From NCBI GenBank assembly GCA_934691725.1, contig CAKUTF010000016.1, positions 1 through 55,025 on the forward strand: 55,025 bases of DNA. Reading direction: 5' to 3'. Positions 42,656 to 51,800 of this stretch are shown piece after piece. This DNA is from an uncultured Fibrobacter sp. (GTDB lineage: Bacteria; Fibrobacterota; Fibrobacteria; Fibrobacterales; Fibrobacteraceae). Both the position numbers and the translations under genes were made by a program. Position 1 is the stretch's first letter; every line of letters begins with the position of its first letter. Under the pieces are notes generated by a model. It did not search any database, was not told where the DNA came from, and was given only the letters and a program-made list of their open reading frames with translations.

Positions 42656-43345
42656 TTACTTTTGGCGCTTCTTGCGGAGCCCTTTATACAGGACAAAGCA
42701 GACGAAAAGCCCGGCGAGACCCAAAAGAACCATCGAAAGTTCGGAGTTGTATTTTTCGATGATGTCGCTCTGCCCGTGGGCGAGAACGCCCAAGAGTGCA
42801 AGGACGATGTTCCAGAGGCACGCTCCGAGTGCGGTGAACGTGACAAATGTGGAAAGTTTCATGTCGGCGATGCCTGCGGGGATGGAAATCAGCTGGCGAA
42901 TCGCCGGGATGAACCTGCCGACAAACGTGGAAATCGCTCCGTGTCGGCGGAAGAAATCTTCGGCCTGGGCGACTTTTTTCGAATCGAGCAGGCACATGGC
43001 GCCGATGCGGGAATCGGCAAACTTGTCGATAATCGGACGTCCGAGAAACTTGGCGAGGTAGTAGTTGATGAGCGCTCCGAGAACGGCTCCGAGTGTCGCA
43101 AACAGGACGACTAGAACGATGTTCAGGCCGGAGTCCGGTTGCAGAGCCTTGTAAGCGGCAGGAGGAACGACGACTTCGGACGGGAACGGGATGAAGGAAC
43201 TTTCCACGGTCATCAGAAGCGTGACGGTTCCATAGTTCAGATTGTCGCTATACCAGTCGGTGATTTTCGTGTAGATGGAGGAGTCTCCGGCGAATGCTGC
43301 GGATGAAAAAAGCAGGACCAGCGCAAATAGAATTTTTCTTTTCAT
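42656..43345 (-). CDS. DedA-family membrane protein
   Basis: A 229-residue inner-membrane protein of the DedA/SNARE-associated family, thought to act as lipid (undecaprenyl-phosphate or phosphatidylethanolamine) flippases or in membrane homeostasis. Key blocks: MTVESSFIPFPSEVVVPPAAYKA, VLGALINYYLAKFLGRPII and FVGRFIPAIRQLISIPAGIADM, the last holding the conserved G-R-F/x-P-x-x-R pattern. The start of the protein (MKRKILFALVLLFSSAAFA) looks like a cleavable signal, unusual for the family. A terminator separates it from maeB upstream. Confidence 0.9.
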   Translation of the reverse strand: MKRKILFALVLLFSSAAFAGDSSIYTKITDWYSDNLNYGTVTLLMTVESSFIPFPSEVVVPPAAYKALQPDSGLNIVLVVLFATLGAVLGALINYYLAKFLGRPIIDKFADSRIGAMCLLDSKKVAQAEDFFRRHGAISTFVGRFIPAIRQLISIPAGIADMKLSTFVTFTALGACLWNIVLALLGVLAHGQSDIIEKYNSELSMVLLGLAGLFVCFVLYKGLRKKRQK

Positions 43346-43386
43346 GAAAAGCCTTTAGTTTGTGCTAAATATAAAAAAGGACCTGT

Positions 43387-43412
43387 AAAAAAAGCCGTTT
43401 TGCGGACGGCTT
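43387..43412 (-). terminator. Terminator of maeB
   Basis: On the minus strand AAGCCGT and ACGGCTT pair around CCGCAAA and are followed by seven T. It insulates dedA from maeB transcription. Confidence 0.8.
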
Positions 43413-43438
43413 CTTTGAAATTTTACTTTGCTTTTTTA

Positions 43439-43565
43439 ACCTTCGGTTTATTTTGCGACTCTCGCCTTATCCTTCTTTTGCGCTGCCGCTTCGCGTCATC
43501 GCGAAAAAGTCGGCTCGGTCATAAAATAAACCTTCGGCTTATTTTGCGACTCTCGCCTTATCCTT
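43439..43565 (-). repeat. Duplicated 3' end of maeB
   Basis: The 35 bases AACCTTCGGTTTATTTTGCG...GCCTTATCC at about 43439-43474 recur at 43529-43563 with one change. The second copy includes the real maeB stop. The first copy, read on the minus strand, still encodes AAAQKKDKARVAK plus stop, versus VQEKKDKARVAK plus stop for the gene. It is a relic of a tandem 3'-end duplication or of an alternative C terminus. Confidence 0.8.
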
Positions 43566-45842
43566 TTTCTCTTGCACAATTGCGTCGATGACGGCGGCGA
43601 CGGTGAGGTTGAAAATGTCGTGGACGGATGCGTCCGCGTCGGTGAAGTGCACCGGCTTCTTGAGTCCCATCTGCACGGGTCCGATGGATTCGCCGACGCC
43701 CATTTCGAGAAGCATCTTGCATGTGATGTTCGCCGAAGAAAGGCACGGGAAAATGAGCGTGTTCACGTCCTTGCCTTTCAGGGTATTGAACGGATACTTG
43801 GCGTCTCGCAGTTCCTTGTTCAGGGCGACGCATGCCTGCATTTCCCCGTCAACATCGTAACCTGGATATTTCTCGTGGAGAATTTTCACTGCATCCCGGA
43901 CGGAACTCGCGGAACCGTTTTGCATTTTTTCGTCGGAACCGAAGTTTTCGTAACTGAGCATCGCCATCACCGGTTCGTGGGCAAAGAACTGGACAGCATC
44001 GTGGGTAAGCTTCGTGATATCGACAAGAGTTTCCGTGTCGGGGTCTCGATTGACAAGCGTATCGGCGAGGAAGAATGTTCCCTTCTTGGTGCTCAGGATG
44101 TGGAGCGCTCCAAAGTGCTTGTAATCGTCGCGGATTCCGATCATTTCTTTTGCCAGTTCGATGGTCGTGGAGTAGCGCGAGTTGGATCCGGAAATCAGAG
44201 CGTCCGCATCGCCGACCTTTACCATCATCATGCCGAAATGGTTGCGTTCGAACATGTCGTCGCGGGCCTTTTCCGTGGTGACTCCGTTTCGACCGTTTTC
44301 GCTTGCGTAAATCTTGGCAAACTTGAGACGGCGATCCGCTTCGTCCGCGGAACGCGGGTTCACTATTTCGATGCCGGAAATGTCGAGCTTTTCCTTTTCT
44401 GCGTTTTCGCGGATACGCTCCGGATTGCCGAGAAGAATCGGGAATGCGACGCCTTCCGCCTTTGCCTGGATCGCGGCGCGGATCATGTTTACGCTCGCGC
44501 CTTCGGCGAATACGACGCGCTTCGGGTTGCTGCGCGCCATGTTTTCAAATCCGCGGATGAGCTTGTTGTCGTAGCCCATCATGTCGCGGAGGCTGTCGGC
44601 GTAGGCGTTCCAGTCGGTAATCGTTTTGCGGGCGACTCCGCTTTCGATGGCTGCCTTGGCGACGGCGATCGAAACGTCGGTGAGAAGTCGCGGGTCCATC
44701 GGTTTTGGGATGATGTAGTTGCGTCCAAATGAGAAACGTTCGGAGTTGTAGGCGATGTTCACCACTTCCGGCACGGGCTTTCGCGCAAGATCCGCAATGG
44801 CGCGGACCGCGGCGTGCTTCATGTGTTCATTGATGGCTGTCGCGCGAACATCCAAGGCTCCGCGGAAGATGTAGGGAAAGCCGATGACATTGTTCACCTG
44901 GTTCGGGTAGTCGCTTCTGCCCGTCGCGAAGATGATGTCGTCGCGGGAACTCATCGCCACGTCGTAGGAAACTTCCGGTACGGGGTTTGCGAGAGCGAAT
45001 ACAATCGGATTTTTCGCCATCGACTGGATCATTTCCTTTGTGAGAATGTTCGGCTTGGAAAGCCCGAGGAATACGTCGGCGCCTTTCATCGCTTCGGCGA
45101 GCGTCGAAACATCGGTGCGGTCCGTGGCGAAGAATTCCTTTTGCGGCGTGAGGTTCTTGCGGGACTTGCTGATGACGCCCTTGCTATCGACCATGACGAC
45201 ATTTTCTTTTTTGACGCCGAGGGAAAGGTAGAGCTTTGTGCAGGCGATTGCCGCGGCACCAGCACCGTTTACCACGAGCTTTATCTTGTCGATGTCCTTG
45301 CCTGCGATGTCGAGAGCGTTCACGAGAGCGGCGCTGCTGATAATCGCTGTGCCGTGCTGGTCGTCGTGCATCACGGGGATGTCGAGGGCGGCCTTGAGAC
45401 CGTCTTCGATTTCAAAGCATTCCGGCGCCTTGATGTCTTCGAGGTTGATGCCTCCGAATGTCGGCGCGATTCCCTTGACGATTTCGATAAATTTTTTCGG
45501 GTCCTTTTCGTTCACTTCGATGTCAAAAACATCTACCCCGGCGTAAATCTTGAACAGAAGTCCCTTGCCTTCCATGACGGGCTTTCCGGCGACCGCTCCG
45601 ATGTCTCCGAGCCCCAGAACGGCGGTTCCGTTGGAAATCACGGCAACGAGGTTTCCCTTGGTCGTGTAGTCGTAAGCCTTGTTGTTGTCCTTTTCGATTT
45701 CGAGGCAAGGTGCCGCTACGCCGGGCGTGTAGGCGAGCCCGAGATCCGTCTGCGTGCTGTGCGCTTTGGTCGGAACGACTTCGATCTTTCCGGGTTTGCC
45801 GCTGGCGTGATAGGCGAGTGCTTCTTCGTTTAGATTGGACAT
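43539..45842 (-). CDS. maeB: NADP-dependent malic enzyme with phosphotransacetylase-like domain
   Basis: A 767-residue MaeB-type enzyme: oxidative decarboxylation of malate to pyruvate, supplying NADPH. The malic domain covers about 1-410 (LAYTPGVAAPCLEIEKD, GLGDIGAVAGKPVMEGKG, MHDDQHGTAIISSAALVNAL, VVNGAGAAAIACTKLY). The phosphotransacetylase-like part covers about 430-760 (RVVFAEGASVNMIRAA, GSNSRYSTTIELAK, PCLSSANITCKMLLEMG, GPVQMGLKKPVHF). That part is regulatory, not catalytic, in known MaeB. The ATG at 45842 gives the usual length; the frame is open a further 28 codons upstream. Divergent from the hydrolase gene. Confidence 0.95.
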   Translation of the reverse strand: MSNLNEEALAYHASGKPGKIEVVPTKAHSTQTDLGLAYTPGVAAPCLEIEKDNNKAYDYTTKGNLVAVISNGTAVLGLGDIGAVAGKPVMEGKGLLFKIYAGVDVFDIEVNEKDPKKFIEIVKGIAPTFGGINLEDIKAPECFEIEDGLKAALDIPVMHDDQHGTAIISSAALVNALDIAGKDIDKIKLVVNGAGAAAIACTKLYLSLGVKKENVVMVDSKGVISKSRKNLTPQKEFFATDRTDVSTLAEAMKGADVFLGLSKPNILTKEMIQSMAKNPIVFALANPVPEVSYDVAMSSRDDIIFATGRSDYPNQVNNVIGFPYIFRGALDVRATAINEHMKHAAVRAIADLARKPVPEVVNIAYNSERFSFGRNYIIPKPMDPRLLTDVSIAVAKAAIESGVARKTITDWNAYADSLRDMMGYDNKLIRGFENMARSNPKRVVFAEGASVNMIRAAIQAKAEGVAFPILLGNPERIRENAEKEKLDISGIEIVNPRSADEADRRLKFAKIYASENGRNGVTTEKARDDMFERNHFGMMMVKVGDADALISGSNSRYSTTIELAKEMIGIRDDYKHFGALHILSTKKGTFFLADTLVNRDPDTETLVDITKLTHDAVQFFAHEPVMAMLSYENFGSDEKMQNGSASSVRDAVKILHEKYPGYDVDGEMQACVALNKELRDAKYPFNTLKGKDVNTLIFPCLSSANITCKMLLEMGVGESIGPVQMGLKKPVHFTDADASVHDIFNLTVAAVIDAIVQEKKDKARVAK

Positions 45843-45966
45843 AGATGAACCTTTTGTTTCTTGCGTTTTCGCTCGTCTTGATTCGAGCCTGACAAATATA
45901 GCAAAAGAGAATGGCCGGTGTTGCAAAATTGTTAGACTTATCGGGTGAAAGGAAAAATAATTTTAT

Positions 45967-47046
45967 ATGTTGATAAACATGCACTTATCAAAAAGGAAAA
46001 TTTGGAAATTTGCGTTCACGGCGCTTCTTGCGGGAATTTTTTTCTGCGCTTGCGAAACGCAATCGGAAATGTCGGTTTCGCCTGTGGTGACCGGTGAAAA
46101 AATCCAGATGGATCCGCTTCTCGGAGCGCCCTTTGTCATCTACCCGATCCGCTCGGAACATCCGGCGACGCTCATCCGTTATCCCTTTGACTCCCTGTCG
46201 CGGCAAAGCAAAGGCGTGGTCCTTTATGTCCATGGCTATAACGATTACTTTTTCCAGCGTCATCTCGCCGAAAAGCTCGACTCGGCGGACTATGCGTTTT
46301 TCGCTATCGACCTGCACCGCTACGGGCGTTCCTTGCGGGCGTCTGAGCGGGCTTTTTCTGCGGATTCCGTCGGCGAGTATTTCCCCGAGCTAGATTCGGC
46401 TGTCTCGATGGCGAAGCGAATCGCGGGGAATCTTCCGGTCGCGCTCATCGGGCACAGTACGGGCGGGCTGGTCGTTTCCCTGTATGCGGATGCGAGAAAT
46501 CACGGTGAAGACTTTTTTGCCGTCGTCCTGAACAGCCCATTCCTCGACATGAACATGAATGCGCTGTTGGAAAAAGTCGCCATTCCTGCGGTTTCGTTTT
46601 TTGCTAAATGGTTTCCCGACTTTGAGGTGGACGAATCTCCCAATCCGAATTACGGGATGAGCCTCCATAAAAGCGAAAAGGGCGAGTGGGATTACGATTT
46701 GCGCCTAAAGCCTCTTGTTGCTCCGGCAAAGACGCTTCGGTGGATTCGGGCGATTCACCGGGGACATTTGGAAGTCCAGAAAGGCTTGCAAATCAAGGCT
46801 CCGATTCTCGTGATGCACAGCTCGTGCAGCGTCGATGAAAAGCTTTGGACCGATGCTTACGCCCACTGCGACGGTGTCCTCGATGTAAACGACATCCGTC
46901 GCTATGGCGCGGGTCTCGGAAAGAACGTCACCCTGCTTGAAGTCAAGGGCGGAATGCACGACCTGTATCTTTCCGAAGAGAACGCCCGGAATTCCGCCTT
47001 GACGGAAACGCTTCGGTTTTTGGACAATCAATTAAGTATAAAGTAA
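45967..47046 (+). CDS. Alpha/beta hydrolase lipoprotein (serine aminopeptidase S33-like)
   Basis: A 359-residue hydrolase of the Hydrolase_4/monoglyceride-lipase type. The N-terminal signal (FAFTALLAGIFFCAC) ends in a lipobox-like AC. The oxyanion region is VVLYVHGYNDYFFQRH, the nucleophile elbow GHSTGG, and the acid/His part HSSCSVDE...KGGMHDLYLS. The active-site Ser, Asp and His can therefore be placed. The substrate is unknown; a lipid or ester at the outer membrane is likely. A second in-frame ATG at 45979 is an alternative start. Its stop directly touches the GAGAATGTC repeat element. Confidence 0.85.
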   Translation: MLINMHLSKRKIWKFAFTALLAGIFFCACETQSEMSVSPVVTGEKIQMDPLLGAPFVIYPIRSEHPATLIRYPFDSLSRQSKGVVLYVHGYNDYFFQRHLAEKLDSADYAFFAIDLHRYGRSLRASERAFSADSVGEYFPELDSAVSMAKRIAGNLPVALIGHSTGGLVVSLYADARNHGEDFFAVVLNSPFLDMNMNALLEKVAIPAVSFFAKWFPDFEVDESPNPNYGMSLHKSEKGEWDYDLRLKPLVAPAKTLRWIRAIHRGHLEVQKGLQIKAPILVMHSSCSVDEKLWTDAYAHCDGVLDVNDIRRYGAGLGKNVTLLEVKGGMHDLYLSEENARNSALTETLRFLDNQLSIK

Positions 47047-47321
47047 GAGAATGTCTTTATAAGGAACTGCGGACGTCTAGGCTTAGCTTAGTGGACAGTG
47101 ATCAGTGGTCAGAAGTCAGAATCGCGGACGTCTAGGCTTTTGGAAAACGGTACGAGGGACACGGGATGCGGGGTTTCCAAGCGAACTGTTTCGGTGCACT
47201 GTCATTCCCCGGCTTGACCGGGGAATCCCTTTGTGTATGGAGATTATCGGAATAAGCCTGGAAATGACAGGTTAGCGAGCTTGCCGAGCTATGCTCCGAT
47301 ACAAATGAAAACAGATTCTAA
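47047..47321 (+). repeat. Intergenic element starting GAGAATGTC, compact copy
   Basis: It begins right after the hydrolase stop codon and ends one base before the stop of the convergent GGDEF gene, so it exactly fills the gap. Both ends match the copy at 5140-5458 (start GAGAATGTCTTTATAAGGAA; end GAGCTATGCTCC...ATGAAAACA). The inside shows a CAGTGATC-type tract, TGCGGACGTCTA, a CGGTACGAGGGACACGGGAT tract and the hairpin 47204-47226. Confidence 0.82.
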
Positions 47322-47322
47322 T

Positions 47323-48624
47323 TTATGGTTGGTTGGATGTCGTCTGGGCTGTGCAGACGCGATTCGATCCAAGGGCTTCCGCCTGGTGCATCGCCTGTTC
47401 TGCCGCAAAAACCAGTTCGGCTGTTGTCTTGGCGTTTTCGGGGTATGTGGCGACTCCGAGGCTGAGCGTCGTCTGGAGAACGAGCTTTCCGTAGGCGACT
47501 TGCAGGTTCTCGATTTCGTGGCGGATTTTTTCTGCGCGCTGTTCGGTGCGAATCCGGTCCGCTCCGGGCAAAAGGACGCAGAGGGTGTTTTCCGCAAAGC
47601 GGCATGGAATGTCTTCGGTTCGGATATAGCGCGGAAGCCTTTGGGCGAGCTCCCAGAGCATCTGTTCCGAGGCGTGAGTCCCGTTCTGGTTTTTTAGCGT
47701 TTCGAGGTTGTCCGGGTGGAGCATGATCATGCCTATCGGGGTGCCGTGGCGGCGCGCTTCGCTGATGGCGCGCATCAGGGCTTCTTCCATGTAACGCTTG
47801 TTCACAAGGCCGGTGAGCTGGTCGCGCAGGCTTTGCGTCTTGAAGCGCACTTGCAGGTTCTGGTTGGCGACGAAAAGTCCGAACGTCGTCGCGACCATGG
47901 AAATTTTTGTCTTCCAGGATTCGGCGGTTTCGCCTTCCGGGAGCGCATCGACCTGGATGGAAAGAATCCCGAAATGCTCTTCGAGTCCTTCGATCGGTGC
48001 GCAGAAGGAATATCCCTGGGGACGGTGGTGCAGGTGCGTGCAGCCGTTTACGTGTTGCGGATCGGAGTAATCGGCGACGACGATTTTGGCGCTGTCAAAA
48101 CTCGCGCATTCCGCGGGAACGATGACCGGATCGCTGATTGTATTTTCTCCGAAAGCGAAAATCTGGTGCAGCTCGGACTGGTTGTTGCTATACATGTAGA
48201 GAACGCCGGACGCGCCCTTGAAAATTTTTGGCAGAAGTTCGTTCAACTTGCGGATGACTTCCGGGAACGGACGGTTGCGCAAAAGTTCATGGCTGAAGTC
48301 TATCCAGTCTTCGTCGGGAAATTCCGGGGCGAGAATCTTGGGCCTAGCTGGAGCTTCCGGCACGGAGACTTTGACGGGGTCGCTGACGACGGGGATGAAT
48401 TCCGTTTCGGGAAGTTTCCGGCTGGGCTCGGAGGTAAAATCAGCTTCGCTGTCGGTTGGCTTTTTGTTCGCAATCGCGTTGAACAGCGCACCGAGAATGG
48501 CTCCCCAAAGGCCGAGGAAAAGATAGCGGAAGGACGGGGACGGCGAATCGCCTGGCAGAACGCATACAAAGACGACGCCGGCGAGGAAAGAAACGAGCCA
48601 AAGGATATAGAATTTCCAGATCAT
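47323..48624 (-). CDS. Membrane GAF-GGDEF protein with degenerate active site
   Basis: A 433-residue protein: two N-terminal membrane helices (about 5-24 and 34-52), a linker, a GAF-like sensor domain (about 105-255: FCAPIEGLEEHFGILSIQVDALP) and a GGDEF-fold domain (about 265-425: RDQLTGLVNKRYMEEALMRAI, LSLGVATYP, AEQAMHQAEALGSNRV). The signature GGDEF is replaced by AENTL (344-348, in RFAENTLCVLLPG). The two Gly and the catalytic acidic pair are lost, so diguanylate cyclase activity is unlikely. It may act as a GTP or c-di-GMP sensor or be vestigial. A single gene, convergent with the hydrolase. Confidence 0.88.
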   Translation of the reverse strand: MIWKFYILWLVSFLAGVVFVCVLPGDSPSPSFRYLFLGLWGAILGALFNAIANKKPTDSEADFTSEPSRKLPETEFIPVVSDPVKVSVPEAPARPKILAPEFPDEDWIDFSHELLRNRPFPEVIRKLNELLPKIFKGASGVLYMYSNNQSELHQIFAFGENTISDPVIVPAECASFDSAKIVVADYSDPQHVNGCTHLHHRPQGYSFCAPIEGLEEHFGILSIQVDALPEGETAESWKTKISMVATTFGLFVANQNLQVRFKTQSLRDQLTGLVNKRYMEEALMRAISEARRHGTPIGMIMLHPDNLETLKNQNGTHASEQMLWELAQRLPRYIRTEDIPCRFAENTLCVLLPGADRIRTEQRAEKIRHEIENLQVAYGKLVLQTTLSLGVATYPENAKTTAELVFAAEQAMHQAEALGSNRVCTAQTTSNQP

Positions 48625-48792
48625 GCCTTTAATTTAGCATTTATCGTTTTTCGAAACCCGAGAGGGGATTTCTTTCCCGTTTTGTTTTCTGGTTTTGGAA
48701 TGGACGAAAAGTGACAAAAATGAACTTTATGCTGCCGAAAAAGTCGTTCGGTCTTTCAATGGAAAAAAAGTTTCTACAGGGCTTTGGAGTCC

Positions 48793-48810
48793 TTTTGAAA
48801 ACTTTCAAAA
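48793..48810 (+). promoter_or_regulatory. Palindrome upstream of carB
   Basis: TTTTGAAA and TTTCAAAA are perfect 8-base arms with a 2-base spacer, about 75 bases before the carB ATG. It may be an operator controlling pyrimidine/arginine precursor synthesis; the regulator is unknown. The rest of 48625-48884 shows no gene. Confidence 0.4.
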
Positions 48811-48884
48811 AGATAAAAGTTTTCCCTTTGTTTCGTGGATAGAAATTTCTAAAATTACGCCGATTTAGCTCAAGCGAAGGTACT

Positions 48885-51800
48885 ATGCCAAAACGTGAAG
48901 ATCTCAAGAAGATAATGCTCATCGGTTCGGGGCCGATCGTCATCGGACAGGCTTGCGAATTCGATTATTCCGGCGTGCAAGCGTGCAAGTCGCTCAAGGC
49001 CGAAGGCTACGAAGTCGTCCTGGTGAACTCGAACCCGGCGACGATTATGACGGACCCGGATTTTGCGGACCGTACCTATATCGAGCCTCTGACGGCGCAG
49101 GCCCTTACGGAAATCATCCGGCGCGAACGTCCCGATGCGCTGCTCCCGACTCTCGGCGGGCAGACCGCTCTGAACCTTGCGATGAAGCTTCACAAGAAAG
49201 GCGTACTTTCCCGCTATAACGTGGAAATGATCGGTGCGCGCCCCGATGTCATCAACAAGGCGGAAGACCGGGAGCTTTTCAAGGAAGCGATGGAACGCAT
49301 CGGGCTCGATATGCCGCAGAGCATTTCGGCGAATACGCTCGAAGAAGCGGTTGCCGCCCGCGAGAAACTCGGCGTGTGGCCGGTTGTCATCCGTCCGGGA
49401 TTTACGCTCGGCGGGACAGGCGGCGGTATCGCGCACAACCAGGAAGAATTTGAAACGATTGTGCAACGCGGGCTTTACTACAGCCCGACTTCCGAAGTCC
49501 TGATCGAGGAATCCATCGAAGGCTGGAAGGAGTTCGAACTCGAAGTGATGCGCGACCACAAGGACAATTGCGTCATCGTCTGCTCGATCGAGAACCTCGA
49601 CCCGATGGGCGTCCACACGGGAGACTCCATTACGGTGGCGCCGGCCCTGACGCTCACCGACCGCGAATACCAGAAGCTTCGCGATGCGGCGATTGCCGTG
49701 ATGCGGGAGATTGGAATCGATACGGGCGGATCGAATGTCCAGTTCGCCCTGAACCCGAAGAACGGTCGGATTGTCGTCATCGAGATGAATCCGCGCGTTT
49801 CCCGCTCTTCGGCTCTCGCCTCCAAGGCGACGGGATTCCCGATTGCGAAGTTTGCGGCAAAGCTCGCCGTGGGCTACACGCTCGACGAAATCCTGAACGA
49901 TATTACCAAGGTGACGCCCGCCTGCTTTGAACCATCCATCGACTACATCGTGACGAAGGTTCCCCGGTTTGCGTTCGAAAAGTTCGCCGGTGCGGACACG
50001 ACGCTCGGGACGCAGATGAAGTCCGTCGGCGAAGTGATGGCGATCGGTCGCACGTTCAAGCAGTCGTTCCAGAAGGCGATGCGGTCGCTCGAAACGGGAC
50101 ATGCCGGCTACGGCGCAGACGGCAAGGATCACGCGTTCGAGGAACTTTCCGACGAAAGGCTCGAAGCCGAGGTCAAGCGCCCTTCCGCCGAGCGTATCTT
50201 CTATGTTCGCGCAGCGTTAAAGCGCGGCTGGTCGGTCGATAGGATTCACGACATCTGCAAAATCGACAAGTGGTTCCTCCGCGAACTGGAAGAACTTACC
50301 TTGTTCGAAAACGAAATCCGCAAGGCCGGCTCGCTCGAAAACCTGTCGAAGGACAAGCCTCTTTTCCTCGAAGCGAAGAAGCTCGGATTTTCCGACCGCC
50401 AGATCGGCTGGATCTTGAACGCGAAGGAACTCGATGTGCGCGCGGCCCGCGAAAAAATCGGCGTCGTTCCTAGCTTTGCGCAGGTCGATACTTGCGCCGC
50501 GGAATTCCAGTCCTACACGCCGTATCTGTATTCGGTTTACCGGGATGACGACAACCGTTTCGAAAATCCGACAGCGGGTCAGCTCGGCGACGGTACGGGA
50601 ATGCGTCCGGACGAAAAGCCTTCGGGAAAGAAGAAAATCATGATTCTCGGCGGCGGCCCGAACCGTATCGGCCAGGGAATCGAATTCGACTATTGCTGCG
50701 TCCACGCGTCCTTTGCGCTGCGCAAGGCGGGCTTTGAAACGGTGATGGTGAACTCGAACCCGGAAACGGTTTCGACGGACTACGATACGAGCGACAAGCT
50801 CTATTTTGAACCGCTCACGCTCGAAGATGTCTTGAACGTTTACCGGCACGAAAAGTGCGACGGCGCGATTGTGCAGTTCGGCGGGCAGACTCCGCTGAAT
50901 TTAGCGAACCAGCTCGAAGAAAACGGCGTCCACATTATCGGAACGTCTCCGGCGATGATCGATGCCGCGGAAGACCGGAAGCTTTTTGGAGACATTGTAA
51001 ACAAGCTTCACGTCTTGCAACCTCCTGCGGGAATGGCGCAGACCGCAGACGAAGCGGTGGCGATTGCGAAGAAAATTGGCTTTCCGGTGCTTGCCCGTCC
51101 GAGTTTTGTCCTCGGCGGTCGTGCGATGTGCATCGTCCACGACGAAGAGGCGCTCCGCAAATACATGGCAGAGGAAGCGCTCGAAGTTTCCCCCGACCGT
51201 CCGATTCTCGTCGATCACTTTCTAGAACAGGCGACGGAATGCGATGTCGATTGCATCTCCGACGGCGAGACTGCGGAAATCTGCGGCATCATGGAACACA
51301 TCGAACTTGCGGGCATCCATTCCGGGGATTCGGCGTGCACGATTCCGCCCCCGACGTTCTCCGCGGAAATTCAGGAACGCTTGCGGAAACTCGCGATTGA
51401 ATTTGCCAGGGAACTTCATGTCGTCGGATTGATGAATGTCCAGTTTGCCGTCCATGGAAACGATATCTACGTCATCGAAGTGAATCCGCGGGCAAGCCGC
51501 ACGGTTCCGTTTGTATCGAAGGCGACCGGGATTCCGTTTGCGAAGCTCGCTGCGCTGGTGATGGCCGGGAAGAAACTTAAGGACTTGGGATATACGAAAC
51601 TCTTTACGCCGAAATACTTTGCCGTGAAGGAAGCCGTGTTCCCGTTTGCGAGATTCCCCGGAGTCGATGTCATCCTTTCCCCGGAAATGAAATCCACGGG
51701 CGAAGTGATGGGACTTGATTATCGTCATTCGATGGCTTACATCAAGAGCCAGGTTGGCGCGGGCAACTATGTGCCGATGAAGGGAAACATCTTCCTGAGC

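Noticed and set aside
43572..45833. Long plus-strand open frames opposite maeB (386 and 339 codons)
   Set aside because: They lie entirely inside a well-supported malic enzyme gene and look like low-complexity His/Val/Arg translations of its complement.
48870..50132. A 420-codon minus-strand frame opposite carB
   Set aside because: Shadow of carB; no motif or ribosome site.
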